Below are positions 14,525 to 22,772 of a stretch of 45,076 bases of DNA, one piece after another. The notes beneath the pieces were generated by a model. That model had not been told where the DNA came from, did no database searches, and saw only the letters and a list, made by a program, of their open reading frames with translations. The position numbers and the translations under genes are program-made. The stretch's first letter is position 1. Each line of letters starts with the position of its first letter. The DNA is from Rhodospirillales bacterium (GTDB lineage Bacteria; Pseudomonadota; Alphaproteobacteria; Acetobacterales; Acetobacteraceae): NCBI GenBank assembly GCA_025351925.1, contig JANXVC010000005.1, forward strand, positions 1 through 45,076. The letters run 5' to 3'.

Positions 14525-16222
14525 CTAGTCCGGCTGCAGCACGCTCCGATGAGTTTGCAGCGCGTGGGCACGGCGGATCTTCTGGCTCGGCGTCAGCAAG
14601 CCGTTCTCGATGGTGAAAGGCGGCACCAGGCTGTGCCGGCGGATGCGCTCGGTGACGGACAGGCGCGCATTGAGCCGCGCCACGGCGGCGCCGACGCTGC
14701 GTGCATCGCCGCCCTCGGCTGGGACCAGCAGCGCCGATAGCCCGGGCTGGCCATCCCCGCACACGACGGCCTGGGCGATCTCCGGCTCGTGCATCAGCAG
14801 CCCCTCGATCCGCGCTGGCGAGACGTTCTCGCCGCCGGAGAGCACAATAATGTCGCGCTTACGGTCGGTGATGGTCAGCAGGCCCTCCGCATCGACCTGG
14901 CCGAGGTCGCCGGTGTGCAGCCAGCCGTCGCGGATCGTCTCGGCGGTGGCGGCGGGCTGCCGCCAGTAGCCGTCCATCACCAGTTCGCCGCGCACTAGAA
15001 TCTCTCCGTCGCCGGCGATCCGCAGCTCGACGCCCTTGAGCGGGCGGCCCACGCTGCCGATTGCGGGGTCGTCCGGCGAGTTGGCGCTGATGACCGGGCC
15101 GGCCTCGGTTTGGCCGTAACCCTGCATCACCACGGGGCCGAGCGCCCGGAAAAAGCGGCCGACTTCCGGATCCATCGGCGCGCCGCCCGACATGGCTGCA
15201 CGGAACCGGCCGCCAAACCGGGCGCGCACCGGGCTTAGCGCCAGGCGGTCGAGCAGGGGCCCAGCGACGCGGTCGGCCAGCGTCATGCGGCCCTCGACCC
15301 GACGGAGCCCGGCGGCAATCGCCCGGTGGAACAGCGCCTGTTTCCAAGCAGGCTGCCGCCCGACCTGCAGCAGCACGCGGCTGCGGATCAGCTCCAGAAC
15401 ACGCGGCACGACGGCCATAATGGTGGGGCGGATGGCCAGCATGTCGGCCGCCAGGTGCTCGACGCCGCGGCAATAGACGATCTCGGTCCCGAGGCTTGGC
15501 AGGAAGAACTGCCCGACGGTGTGTTCGAAGCTGTGCGAGAGCGGCAGAAACGACAAATAGGTCTCGTTGCGCAGGCGCAGTGGGCGCACGAGTTCGAAGG
15601 CGCCGCGGCAGTTGGACAGGATGGCCCGGTGCGGCAGCATCACGCCGCGCGGCAGGCCGGAGGTGCCGCTGGTGTAGATCAGGCAGGCGAGCGCGCCGGG
15701 CGGGATGTCGTCGGCTTCGGCGGCGATGTCGTCGGGCGATCCGCGGTCAGCCTCGATCGTGGAGAACAGCGTGCCGCGGCCGGGCTGCATGCAGAGCTTC
15801 TGGTCGAGCCCGCCGGTCAGTGCGGCCCCGGCCAGCACGCGGTCGGCGAGCGCGGTCGTGGACGTGACGGCCACCCGGGCGCCGCTGTCCAGCAACAGGT
15901 GCGCGTGGTCCTCCGGCGTGTTGGTCACATAGCCCGGCACCGGCACGGCGCGGATTGCCATCAGCGCGGTCTCCAGGATCGGCACTTCGGGCCGGCTCTC
16001 GCTGATGATCAGCACGCGGTCGCCGGCGGAGACCCCGGCGGCGCGCAGCCCGCGGGCGACCGACGCGGCCCGGCGGGCGAACTCCCCCCAGGCGACGCCG
16101 TGCCAGGCGCCGTCCTGCCAATGCCGCAGCATCGGGCGGCCGGGCCATCTGTGGGCGAGGCCGAACATCATGGCCGCCAGGTTTGGCCAGGTTGGATAGG
16201 TGTTGGAGGGGGTGTCGGCCAC
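14525..16222 (-). CDS. Long-chain acyl-CoA synthetase / AMP-dependent ligase
   Basis: A 565-residue member of the ANL (adenylate-forming) superfamily of the FadD/FAA1 type. It has the P-loop-like LIYTSGTSGLPRGVML (about residues 183-198), the YGQTEAGPV motif, GWLHTGDLGQVD, DRKRDIIVLSGGENVSP and a catalytic lysine in the C-terminal LTPSQKIRR. It activates a fatty acid to acyl-AMP and then acyl-CoA at the cytoplasmic face of the membrane. It is the only gene in its minus-strand block and diverges from pepF across 79 nt. The chain length it prefers cannot be told from sequence. Confidence 0.88.
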   Translation of the reverse strand: MADTPSNTYPTWPNLAAMMFGLAHRWPGRPMLRHWQDGAWHGVAWGEFARRAASVARGLRAAGVSAGDRVLIISESRPEVPILETALMAIRAVPVPGYVTNTPEDHAHLLLDSGARVAVTSTTALADRVLAGAALTGGLDQKLCMQPGRGTLFSTIEADRGSPDDIAAEADDIPPGALACLIYTSGTSGLPRGVMLPHRAILSNCRGAFELVRPLRLRNETYLSFLPLSHSFEHTVGQFFLPSLGTEIVYCRGVEHLAADMLAIRPTIMAVVPRVLELIRSRVLLQVGRQPAWKQALFHRAIAAGLRRVEGRMTLADRVAGPLLDRLALSPVRARFGGRFRAAMSGGAPMDPEVGRFFRALGPVVMQGYGQTEAGPVISANSPDDPAIGSVGRPLKGVELRIAGDGEILVRGELVMDGYWRQPAATAETIRDGWLHTGDLGQVDAEGLLTITDRKRDIIVLSGGENVSPARIEGLLMHEPEIAQAVVCGDGQPGLSALLVPAEGGDARSVGAAVARLNARLSVTERIRRHSLVPPFTIENGLLTPSQKIRRAHALQTHRSVLQPD

Positions 16223-16301
16223 GCTTGATCCCTAGCTTGCCCTGCGGGTGCTGCGTCCCACCTTAGTTGTCGAAGTATCAGCACGACGGGACGAGCACCA
16301 G

Positions 16302-18098
16302 ATGGACCAGCCCACAAACCTTGCAACCAATGCGCATTCCGCCGATGTGCTGCCGTCCTGGGACCTGACCGACCTCTATCCTGCGCCCGACAGTGCCGAA
16401 CTCACGGCCGACCTTGACCGTGCGGAGGCGGCCGCCAAAGCGTTTGACACTGCGTATGCAGGCAAGGTGGCGGGCCTGTCCGGTGCCGACCTGGCGTCGG
16501 TGCTTGCGGAGTATGAGCGGATTGAGGAGATCCTTGGACGCTTGATGTCCTATGCCCAGCTGCAGTTCAGCACCGACAGCTCGGACCCCGGCATCGGTAA
16601 GTTCTACCAGTCGGTGAACGAGCGGGTGACGACCATCAGCTCGCATCTGCTGTTCCTGTCGCTGGAGCTGAACCGGATCGAGGAGGCGACGCTCGCAGCC
16701 AAGCTCGCCAACCCGGCGCTGAAGCGCTACACCCCGTTCCTGCGCGACCTCCGCGTGTTCCGTCCGCATCAGCTCGAAGACAATTTGGAGAAGCTGCTGC
16801 ACGAGAAGGAGGTGACGGGCCGCAGCGCCTGGAGCCGCCTGTTCGACGAGACCGTCGCTGGGCTGCGCATTCCGTTGCGCGGCGAGAGCCTGACGGTGAG
16901 CGCTGCGCTGAACAAGCTGTCCGACCGGGACCGGTCGGTGCGTGCCGATGCGGCGGCGGCCATCGGCGAGGTATTCAAGAGCAATGTGCGGCTGTTCTCG
17001 CTGGTGACGAACACGCTGGCGAAGGACAAGGAGATCATCGATACCTGGCGTCACTATCCGCGTTCGACCAGCTCGCGCAATCGCGCGAACATGGTGGAGG
17101 ACGAGGTTGTGGATGCGCTCAGCACGGCGGTATCGGCGGATTACGGCCGGCTGTCGCACCGGTATTACGCGCTGAAGGCGAAGTGGCTTGGTCTCGAGAA
17201 GCTGGAGCACTGGGACCGCAACGCGCCGCTGCCGGACGATAGCGACCGGCCGATCGCGTGGTCGGAGGCGCGGGACCGCGTGCTGTCGGCCTATAGCGGC
17301 TTCTCAAAGGAGCTTGGCGAAGTCGGGCAGCGGTTTTTCGACCACCCCTGGATCGATGCCGGATTGCGCGACGGCAAGTCGGGCGGCGCGTTTGCCCATC
17401 CGACCGTGCCGTCGGTGCATCCGTACCTGCTGGTGAACTACCATGGCAAGACGCGGGACGTGATGACCCTGGCGCACGAGCTGGGCCACGGCGTGCACCA
17501 GGTGCTGGCGGCGAAGAACGGCTACCTGATGTCCGGCACGCCGCTGACGCTGGCCGAGACCGCGAGCGTGTTCGGCGAGATGATGACCTTCCGCGCGCTG
17601 CTGGCCGCCGAGACCGATCCGAAGCGACGCCGCATCATGCTGGCGAGCAAGGTCGAGGACATGCTGAACACGGTCGTGCGGCAGACCGCGTTCTACCAGT
17701 TCGAGACGCTGCTGCACAACGAGCGGCGGTCTGGCGAGATCATGCCGGAGCGGATCGGCGAGCTGTGGATGCAGGTGCAGACGGCGAGCCTGGGGCCGGC
17801 GTTCAACTTCACGCCGGACTATAGCGTCTATTGGGCCTATGTGCCGCACTTCATTCATACGCCGTTTTATGTTTATGCCTACGCCTTCGGCGACTGCCTG
17901 GTGAACGCGCTGTATAGCGTGTTCCAGAACGGGCATCCGGGGTTCGAGCAGAAGTATCTGGACATGCTGCGCGCCGGCGGGACGAAGCGGCACAAGGAGC
18001 TTTTGGCGCCATTCGGCCTCGATGCATCGGACCCGGCGTTCTGGCGACGCGGCCTCGACATCATCAGCGGCTTCATCGACGAGCTGGAGGCCGCATAA
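16302..18098 (+). CDS. pepF: Oligoendopeptidase F (M3B metallopeptidase)
   Basis: A 598-residue cytoplasmic zinc endopeptidase that cleaves short peptides. The zinc motif HELGH is at residues 392-396, with the third ligand glutamate in LAETAS (E419) 26 residues further on, and the M3 C-terminal YxYAxGD-like block appears as YVYAYAFGDC. The length matches PepF. The frame is open from 16248, but the ATG at 16302 (MDQPTN) is nearer the conserved domain. Its stop overlaps the next start by 1 nt (TAATG), so it is coupled to the UbiB-type gene. The gene order pepF, ABC1 kinase, pntAA suggests one transcript. Confidence 0.93.
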   Translation: MDQPTNLATNAHSADVLPSWDLTDLYPAPDSAELTADLDRAEAAAKAFDTAYAGKVAGLSGADLASVLAEYERIEEILGRLMSYAQLQFSTDSSDPGIGKFYQSVNERVTTISSHLLFLSLELNRIEEATLAAKLANPALKRYTPFLRDLRVFRPHQLEDNLEKLLHEKEVTGRSAWSRLFDETVAGLRIPLRGESLTVSAALNKLSDRDRSVRADAAAAIGEVFKSNVRLFSLVTNTLAKDKEIIDTWRHYPRSTSSRNRANMVEDEVVDALSTAVSADYGRLSHRYYALKAKWLGLEKLEHWDRNAPLPDDSDRPIAWSEARDRVLSAYSGFSKELGEVGQRFFDHPWIDAGLRDGKSGGAFAHPTVPSVHPYLLVNYHGKTRDVMTLAHELGHGVHQVLAAKNGYLMSGTPLTLAETASVFGEMMTFRALLAAETDPKRRRIMLASKVEDMLNTVVRQTAFYQFETLLHNERRSGEIMPERIGELWMQVQTASLGPAFNFTPDYSVYWAYVPHFIHTPFYVYAYAFGDCLVNALYSVFQNGHPGFEQKYLDMLRAGGTKRHKELLAPFGLDASDPAFWRRGLDIISGFIDELEAA

Positions 18099-19450
18099 TG
18101 AACGATGCAAGCCGTCCCAACCTGTTTGGCGAGCTCAAACGATTTGCCCGGACGTCGGGCGCTGTGGGCGGCATCGCCGCGCGGGTGGCCGGGGAGAAAG
18201 TGTTTGGGATCAAGACCGACCGCTTGGCGCACGCCGAGGATCTGAAGAGCATCCTTGGTGGTCTTAAGGGTCCGTTGATGAAGGTGGCGCAGATCCTGTC
18301 CACGATTCCGGACGCGCTGCCGGACGAGTATGCCCAGGAGCTGGCGCAGCTGCAGGCAAATGCGCCGCCGATGGGCTGGTCCTTCGTGCGCCGCCGCATG
18401 GCTGGCGAGCTCGGGCCGGACTGGCAGAGCAAGTTCGCGAGCTTCGGCCAGGAGGCGGCGGCGGCGGCGAGCCTCGGCCAGGTGCATCGCGCGACCCTGC
18501 CGGACGGCACGGACGTGGCGTGCAAGCTGCAGTATCCCGACATGCCGAGCACGGTGGACGCGGATTTGCGGCAGCTTCGGTTGGCGATGAACGTGTTCAA
18601 GCGGATCGACACGACGATTCAGGGCGACGACGTCTATACCGAGATCGCCGAGCGCCTGCGGGAGGAGCTGGACTACCTGCGGGAGGCGGCGCAGATGCGG
18701 CTGTATGCGCTGATGCTGCGGGACGAGCCGCTGGTCAGTGTGCCGACAGCCGTCGAGGGCTATACGACGCCGCGGCTGCTGACGATGACGTGGCTGCCGG
18801 GCAAGCCGATGCAGCAGCGGATCGATGAGGATCCGCCTCTGGAGGTGCGCAACCACATTGCCAAGGCGATGTTCCATGCCTGGTATGTGCCGTTCTACCG
18901 CTACGGCGTGATCCATGGCGACCCGCATCTCGGCAACTACCAAATCCGGGCGGATGAAGGCCTTAATCTCCTGGATTTCGGCGCGATCCGGGTATTTCCG
19001 CCTAAGTTCGTCCGCGGTGTGATCGACCTATATGAGGCGATCCGCGACGGCGACGTAGCCAAGGCGCATCATGCGTATGAGGGCTGGGGTTTTGAAAATC
19101 TGACCAAGGAGCAGATCGGCAACCTGAACCAGTGGGCCGCCTTCGTCTATGAGCCGCTGCTGCAGGACCGGGTGCGGCGCATTCAGGACAATGACGACCC
19201 GCAATACGGCCGCAGCGTGGCGGAGAAGGTGCATGCCGGCCTAAAGCAGTCCGGCGGGGTGCGGCCGCCACGGGAGTTCGTGCTGATGGACCGTTCGGCA
19301 CTTGGGCTGGGCAGCGTATTTGTCCGGTTGCGGGCGGAGGTAAACTGGTTCCGGCTGTTCCACGAACTCGTCGATGATTTTAATACTGAGGCAGTTGCGG
19401 CGCGGCAGAAAGCGGCGCTGCTGGAAGCTGGCGTGCCGCCCAGCCTCTAG
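18098..19450 (+). CDS. ABC1/AarF (UbiB-type) atypical kinase
   Basis: A 450-residue protein of the ABC1/ADCK/UbiB family of atypical protein-kinase-like ATPases, which support ubiquinone biosynthesis or lipid metabolism. The family KxGQ motif is KVAQ (residues 62-65), the Ala-rich loop is AAAASLGQVHRA near 121-132, the catalytic loop is HGDPHLGN (H273-N280) and the metal-binding DFG is in LLDFG (D293). The C-terminal membrane helices seen in UbiB proper are not obvious, so this is a soluble paralogue rather than ubiB itself. It is coupled to pepF by a TAATG overlap and lies 62 nt before pntAA. Confidence 0.88.
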   Translation: MNDASRPNLFGELKRFARTSGAVGGIAARVAGEKVFGIKTDRLAHAEDLKSILGGLKGPLMKVAQILSTIPDALPDEYAQELAQLQANAPPMGWSFVRRRMAGELGPDWQSKFASFGQEAAAAASLGQVHRATLPDGTDVACKLQYPDMPSTVDADLRQLRLAMNVFKRIDTTIQGDDVYTEIAERLREELDYLREAAQMRLYALMLRDEPLVSVPTAVEGYTTPRLLTMTWLPGKPMQQRIDEDPPLEVRNHIAKAMFHAWYVPFYRYGVIHGDPHLGNYQIRADEGLNLLDFGAIRVFPPKFVRGVIDLYEAIRDGDVAKAHHAYEGWGFENLTKEQIGNLNQWAAFVYEPLLQDRVRRIQDNDDPQYGRSVAEKVHAGLKQSGGVRPPREFVLMDRSALGLGSVFVRLRAEVNWFRLFHELVDDFNTEAVAARQKAALLEAGVPPSL

Positions 19451-19512
19451 GGGCCTTGCCACTACCCGGGCGCACGGGGCATCTTGTCGTCCAAAGTTTA
19501 AGGGATGGACGC

Positions 19513-20652
19513 ATGCGCCTTGCGGTGCTGAAGGAACAAGCCACGGCGGAAACGCGGGTGGCGGCGACGCCGGACACGGTCAAGAAGCTGGTGACGATGG
19601 GCTTGACGGTCGCGATCGAGGCGGGCGCTGGTTTGACAAGCGCGATTGCGGACGCCGACTACCAAGCCGCCGGCGCCGAGATCATGCCCGACGCCGCCGC
19701 AGCACTGGCCGGGGCAGGGATCGTGTTCGCCGTGCAGATGCCGGGGCCGGAGGTGCGGGCCATGATACCGCGCGGCGCCTTGCTGGTCGCGACTAGCGGG
19801 GCACTCAGCGATCCGGCTTTGGTGCCGGCGCTCGCCGCATCCGGGATCGACGCCTGCGCCATGGAATTGCTGCCGCGCACGACCAGGGCGCAGGGCATGG
19901 ACATCTTGAGCAGCCAGGCCAACCTCGCGGGCTATAGGGCGGTGATCGAAGGGGCGGCGGCGTTCGACCGCGGGTTCCCGATGATGATGACGGCGGCGGG
20001 GACGGTGCCGCCGGCCCGGGTGTTCGTAATCGGCGCCGGGGTGGCTGGGCTGCAGGCGATCGCGACGGCGCGACGCCTGGGGGCCATCGTGTCGGCGACC
20101 GACGTGCGCCCGGCGGCCAAAGAAGAGATCAAGTCGCTCGGCGCGACCTATGTCGGCGTCGAGGACGAGGAAACGGCGGGTCAAACCGGCGCCTACGCCA
20201 AGGAGATGAGCGAGGCCTTCCGTCAGAAGCAGGCCGAGCTGATGGCGACGACGATCGCGAAGAACGACATGGTGATCTGCACGGCCCTCGTGATGGGCCG
20301 CCGCGCGCCGGTGATCGTCAGCCAGCCGATGGTTGACGCCATGCGGCCGGGCAGTGTCATTGTGGACCTTGCGTCCGAGGCTGGCGGCAACTGTGCGGCG
20401 ACGGTGCCGGGCGAGATCAGCACGACGAAGAACGGCGTGAAGGTGCTTGGCTGGACCAACTGGCCCAGCCGCATTCCGGTCGCCGCCAGCTCGCTGTATT
20501 CTCGCAACCTGCTCACTTTTCTCACGGCATTTTGGGACAAGACGGCTAAAGCGCCGGCCCTGCCCGACAGTGACGACATCGTGCGCGGTGTGCTGCTGAC
20601 CCGCGGCGGCCAGGCCGTCCACGCCCAATTCCAGTCCGCAACGGCGGCATAG
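19513..20652 (+). CDS. pntAA: NAD(P) transhydrogenase subunit alpha 1 (PntAA, NAD(H)-binding)
   Basis: A 379-residue soluble NAD(H)-binding component (domain I) of the proton-translocating nicotinamide nucleotide transhydrogenase, in the three-polypeptide form typical of Rhodospirillum and relatives. It starts MRLAVLKEQATAETRVAATP, has a Rossmann motif in VIGAGVAGLQAIATARRLGA (about residues 171-190) and the flexible RQKQAELMA loop region. The enzyme uses the proton gradient to drive NADH + NADP+ to NAD+ + NADPH. The ATG at 19513 is preferred over the upstream frame opening at 19456 because homology begins there. It is followed 9 nt later by pntAB. Confidence 0.95.
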   Translation: MRLAVLKEQATAETRVAATPDTVKKLVTMGLTVAIEAGAGLTSAIADADYQAAGAEIMPDAAAALAGAGIVFAVQMPGPEVRAMIPRGALLVATSGALSDPALVPALAASGIDACAMELLPRTTRAQGMDILSSQANLAGYRAVIEGAAAFDRGFPMMMTAAGTVPPARVFVIGAGVAGLQAIATARRLGAIVSATDVRPAAKEEIKSLGATYVGVEDEETAGQTGAYAKEMSEAFRQKQAELMATTIAKNDMVICTALVMGRRAPVIVSQPMVDAMRPGSVIVDLASEAGGNCAATVPGEISTTKNGVKVLGWTNWPSRIPVAASSLYSRNLLTFLTAFWDKTAKAPALPDSDDIVRGVLLTRGGQAVHAQFQSATAA

Positions 20653-20661
20653 CGAGGCTCC

Positions 20662-21069
20662 ATGAACCCGAATCTTTACGCGGACGAGGCCGTTCGGATC
20701 GCCGAACGCGCCGCGGCCCTGGCCGACCAACTGCGCGTGGCCAGCGCCGGCGTCGAACCAATCGCGGCGGCGGTCGAGCCGTTCATCTTTCTGCTGGCAA
20801 TCTTCCTGATGGCCTGCTTCGTCGGCTACTACGTCGTGTGGAACGTGACGCCCGCGCTGCACTCGCCGCTGATGGGCGTCACCAACGCGATCTCGTCCGT
20901 GATCGTCGTCGGTGCCATGCTGGCGGTGGGATTGTCCGACAGCAACTGGGCGCGCGCGTTTGGCTTCCTCGGCGTGCTGCTGGCCAGCGTCAATATCTTT
21001 GGCGGCTTCGTCGTGACCCAGCGCATGCTGTCGATGTTCCAGGCCAACAAGCGTCCGGTGCGCAAGTAG
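20662..21069 (+). CDS. pntAB: NAD(P) transhydrogenase subunit alpha 2 (PntAB, membrane)
   Basis: A 135-residue inner-membrane component (part of domain II) of the transhydrogenase. After a 35-residue soluble lead it has three hydrophobic helices (about residues 36-55, 65-85 and 90-112). The family blocks [20 protein letters not shown] and [13 protein letters not shown] are followed by [13 protein letters not shown]. It begins 9 nt after pntAA and ends 1 nt before pntB, which fits a strictly coordinated three-gene operon. Confidence 0.95.
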   Translation: MNPNLYADEAVRIAERAAALADQLRVASAGVEPIAAAVEPFIFLLAIFLMACFVGYYVVWNVTPALHSPLMGVTNAISSVIVVGAMLAVGLSDSNWARAFGFLGVLLASVNIFGGFVVTQRMLSMFQANKRPVRK

Positions 21070-21070
21070 C

Positions 21071-22477
21071 ATGAGCGCCTCCCTCACAGCACTCGCCTAC
21101 CTCATCGCCGCCGTCCTGTTCGTACTGGCGTTACGCGGCCTGTCCAGCCCCGTCACCGCCCGGCGCGGCAACCAGTACGGCATGATCGGCATGGGCATCG
21201 CGGTCGTCGCGACCCTGCTGCAGCGGGGCATGGCCGGGTCCGGCTTCCTGCTGATCGCCGTGGCAATTGCGATCGGCGGCGCGGTTGGCGTTGTCGTTGC
21301 CCGCCGTATTCAGATGACTGCGCTGCCGCAGCTGGTCGCCGCCTTCCATTCGCTGGTCGGCTTGGCTGCAGTGTTCGTCGCGGCATCCGCGCTCAATGCG
21401 CCGGCGTCGTTCGGCATCGGCATACCCGGCGCCATTCACACCCAGTCGCTGATCGAGATGTCGCTGGGCCTGGTAATCGGCGCCATCACCTTCTCGGGTT
21501 CGCTAATCGCCTTCGCCAAGCTGCAGGGCATCATGAAGGGCGCGCCGATCCAGTTCACCCGGCAGCACCAGCTCAACCTGGGGCTCGGCATCCTGCTGCT
21601 GGCGCTGGTCGTGGTGTTCGTCGCGTCCGGCAGCCAGCCGCTGTTCTGGCTGATCGCGCTGCTGGCGTTGGGCCTCGGGTTCCTCATCATCATCCCAATC
21701 GGCGGCGCCGACATGCCGGTCGTGGTGTCGATGCTGAACAGCTACTCCGGCTGGGCGGCGTGCGGCATCGGCTTCACCATCCAGAACCTCGCCTTGATCA
21801 TCACCGGGGCGCTGGTGGGCGCGTCGGGCGCGATCCTGTCCTACATCATGTGCAAAGGCATGAACCGCAGCATCCTGAACGTGCTGCTGGGCGGCTGGGG
21901 CACCGACACCGGCGGCGCAGCCCTGGCCAATCCGGCGCATGCCGACCGCTCGGTTCGCGCCGGCAACGCAGACGACGCGGCGTTCATCATGAAGAACGCG
22001 TCGAAGGTCATCATCGTGCCGGGCTACGGCATGGCGGTGGCGCAGGCGCAGCACTCGCTGCGTGAGATGGCGGACACGCTGAAGAAGGAGGGCGTTGAGG
22101 TGAAATACGCCATCCATCCCGTAGCCGGCCGCATGCCCGGCCACATGAACGTGCTGTTGGCCGAGGCGAACGTGCCGTATGACGACGTGTTCGAACTGGA
22201 GACGATCAACAGCGAGTTCAGCACGGCCGACGTGGTCTATGTGATTGGCGCCAATGACGTGACCAACCCTTCGGCCAAGACCGATCCGAAGTCGCCGATC
22301 TACGGCATGCCGATCCTGGACGTGGACAAGGCAAAGACGGTGCTGTTCATCAAGCGCAGCATGGCGTCGGGCTATGCTGGCGTGGACAACGAGCTGTTTT
22401 TCCGGCCGAATACGATGATGCTGTTCGGTGATGCGAAGAAGATGACGGACGAAGTTGTGCAGGGCTTGACGCACTGA
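21071..22477 (+). CDS. pntB: NAD(P) transhydrogenase subunit beta (PntB)
   Basis: A 468-residue protein with about nine N-terminal membrane helices (residues 1-270) and a C-terminal soluble NADP(H)-binding domain III. The latter shows VIIVPGYGMAVAQAQH, the YAIHPVAGRMPGHMNVLLAEA block and VIGANDVTNP, which are diagnostic for PntB. With PntAB it forms the proton channel and couples proton flow to hydride transfer. It starts 1 nt after the pntAB stop and its own stop overlaps the next small gene (TGATG). Confidence 0.96.
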   Translation: MSASLTALAYLIAAVLFVLALRGLSSPVTARRGNQYGMIGMGIAVVATLLQRGMAGSGFLLIAVAIAIGGAVGVVVARRIQMTALPQLVAAFHSLVGLAAVFVAASALNAPASFGIGIPGAIHTQSLIEMSLGLVIGAITFSGSLIAFAKLQGIMKGAPIQFTRQHQLNLGLGILLLALVVVFVASGSQPLFWLIALLALGLGFLIIIPIGGADMPVVVSMLNSYSGWAACGIGFTIQNLALIITGALVGASGAILSYIMCKGMNRSILNVLLGGWGTDTGGAALANPAHADRSVRAGNADDAAFIMKNASKVIIVPGYGMAVAQAQHSLREMADTLKKEGVEVKYAIHPVAGRMPGHMNVLLAEANVPYDDVFELETINSEFSTADVVYVIGANDVTNPSAKTDPKSPIYGMPILDVDKAKTVLFIKRSMASGYAGVDNELFFRPNTMMLFGDAKKMTDEVVQGLTH

Positions 22478-22767
22478 TGAGCGGCAACGGCGTCGATCTC
22501 GGGGCCATCTACCAGCTGCTCTCGACGGTGGCGGAGACTGTCACGCGTCGCGACCAGGCGCTTGAGGCGCTTGGTCGTGATATGGCGGAGGGGCGTGCGG
22601 AAATGCTGGACGTACGTCGATCGATGGCGACCAAAGCCGACATCGCCGAGCTACGCCAAACCGTGACGCACTATCATTCCTCGGTCGTCGGGCACGGCAT
22701 CCTAATCTCCGACCTGGAAGCCAGGATGCGCCGGGTTGAGGAGCATCTCGACCTGCCGTTGGCGTAA
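22477..22767 (+). CDS. Small coiled-coil hypothetical protein coupled to pntB
   Basis: A 96-residue protein whose start overlaps the pntB stop by 1 nt, so it is probably translated by re-initiation. It has no signal peptide or membrane helix. Long helical stretches with heptad-like spacing (LSTVAETVTRRDQALEALG and later ISDLEARMRRVEEHL) suggest a coiled coil. It ends 5 nt before the convergent phaC stop. The family is not recognised and a role in the transhydrogenase is not shown by sequence. Confidence 0.65.
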   Translation: MSGNGVDLGAIYQLLSTVAETVTRRDQALEALGRDMAEGRAEMLDVRRSMATKADIAELRQTVTHYHSSVVGHGILISDLEARMRRVEEHLDLPLA

Positions 22768-22772
22768 AACAC

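Noticed and set aside
19498-21087. 529-codon minus-strand frame opposite pntAA and pntAB
   Set aside because: Antisense shadow with extreme His/Arg bias; the transhydrogenase genes on the plus strand are unambiguous.
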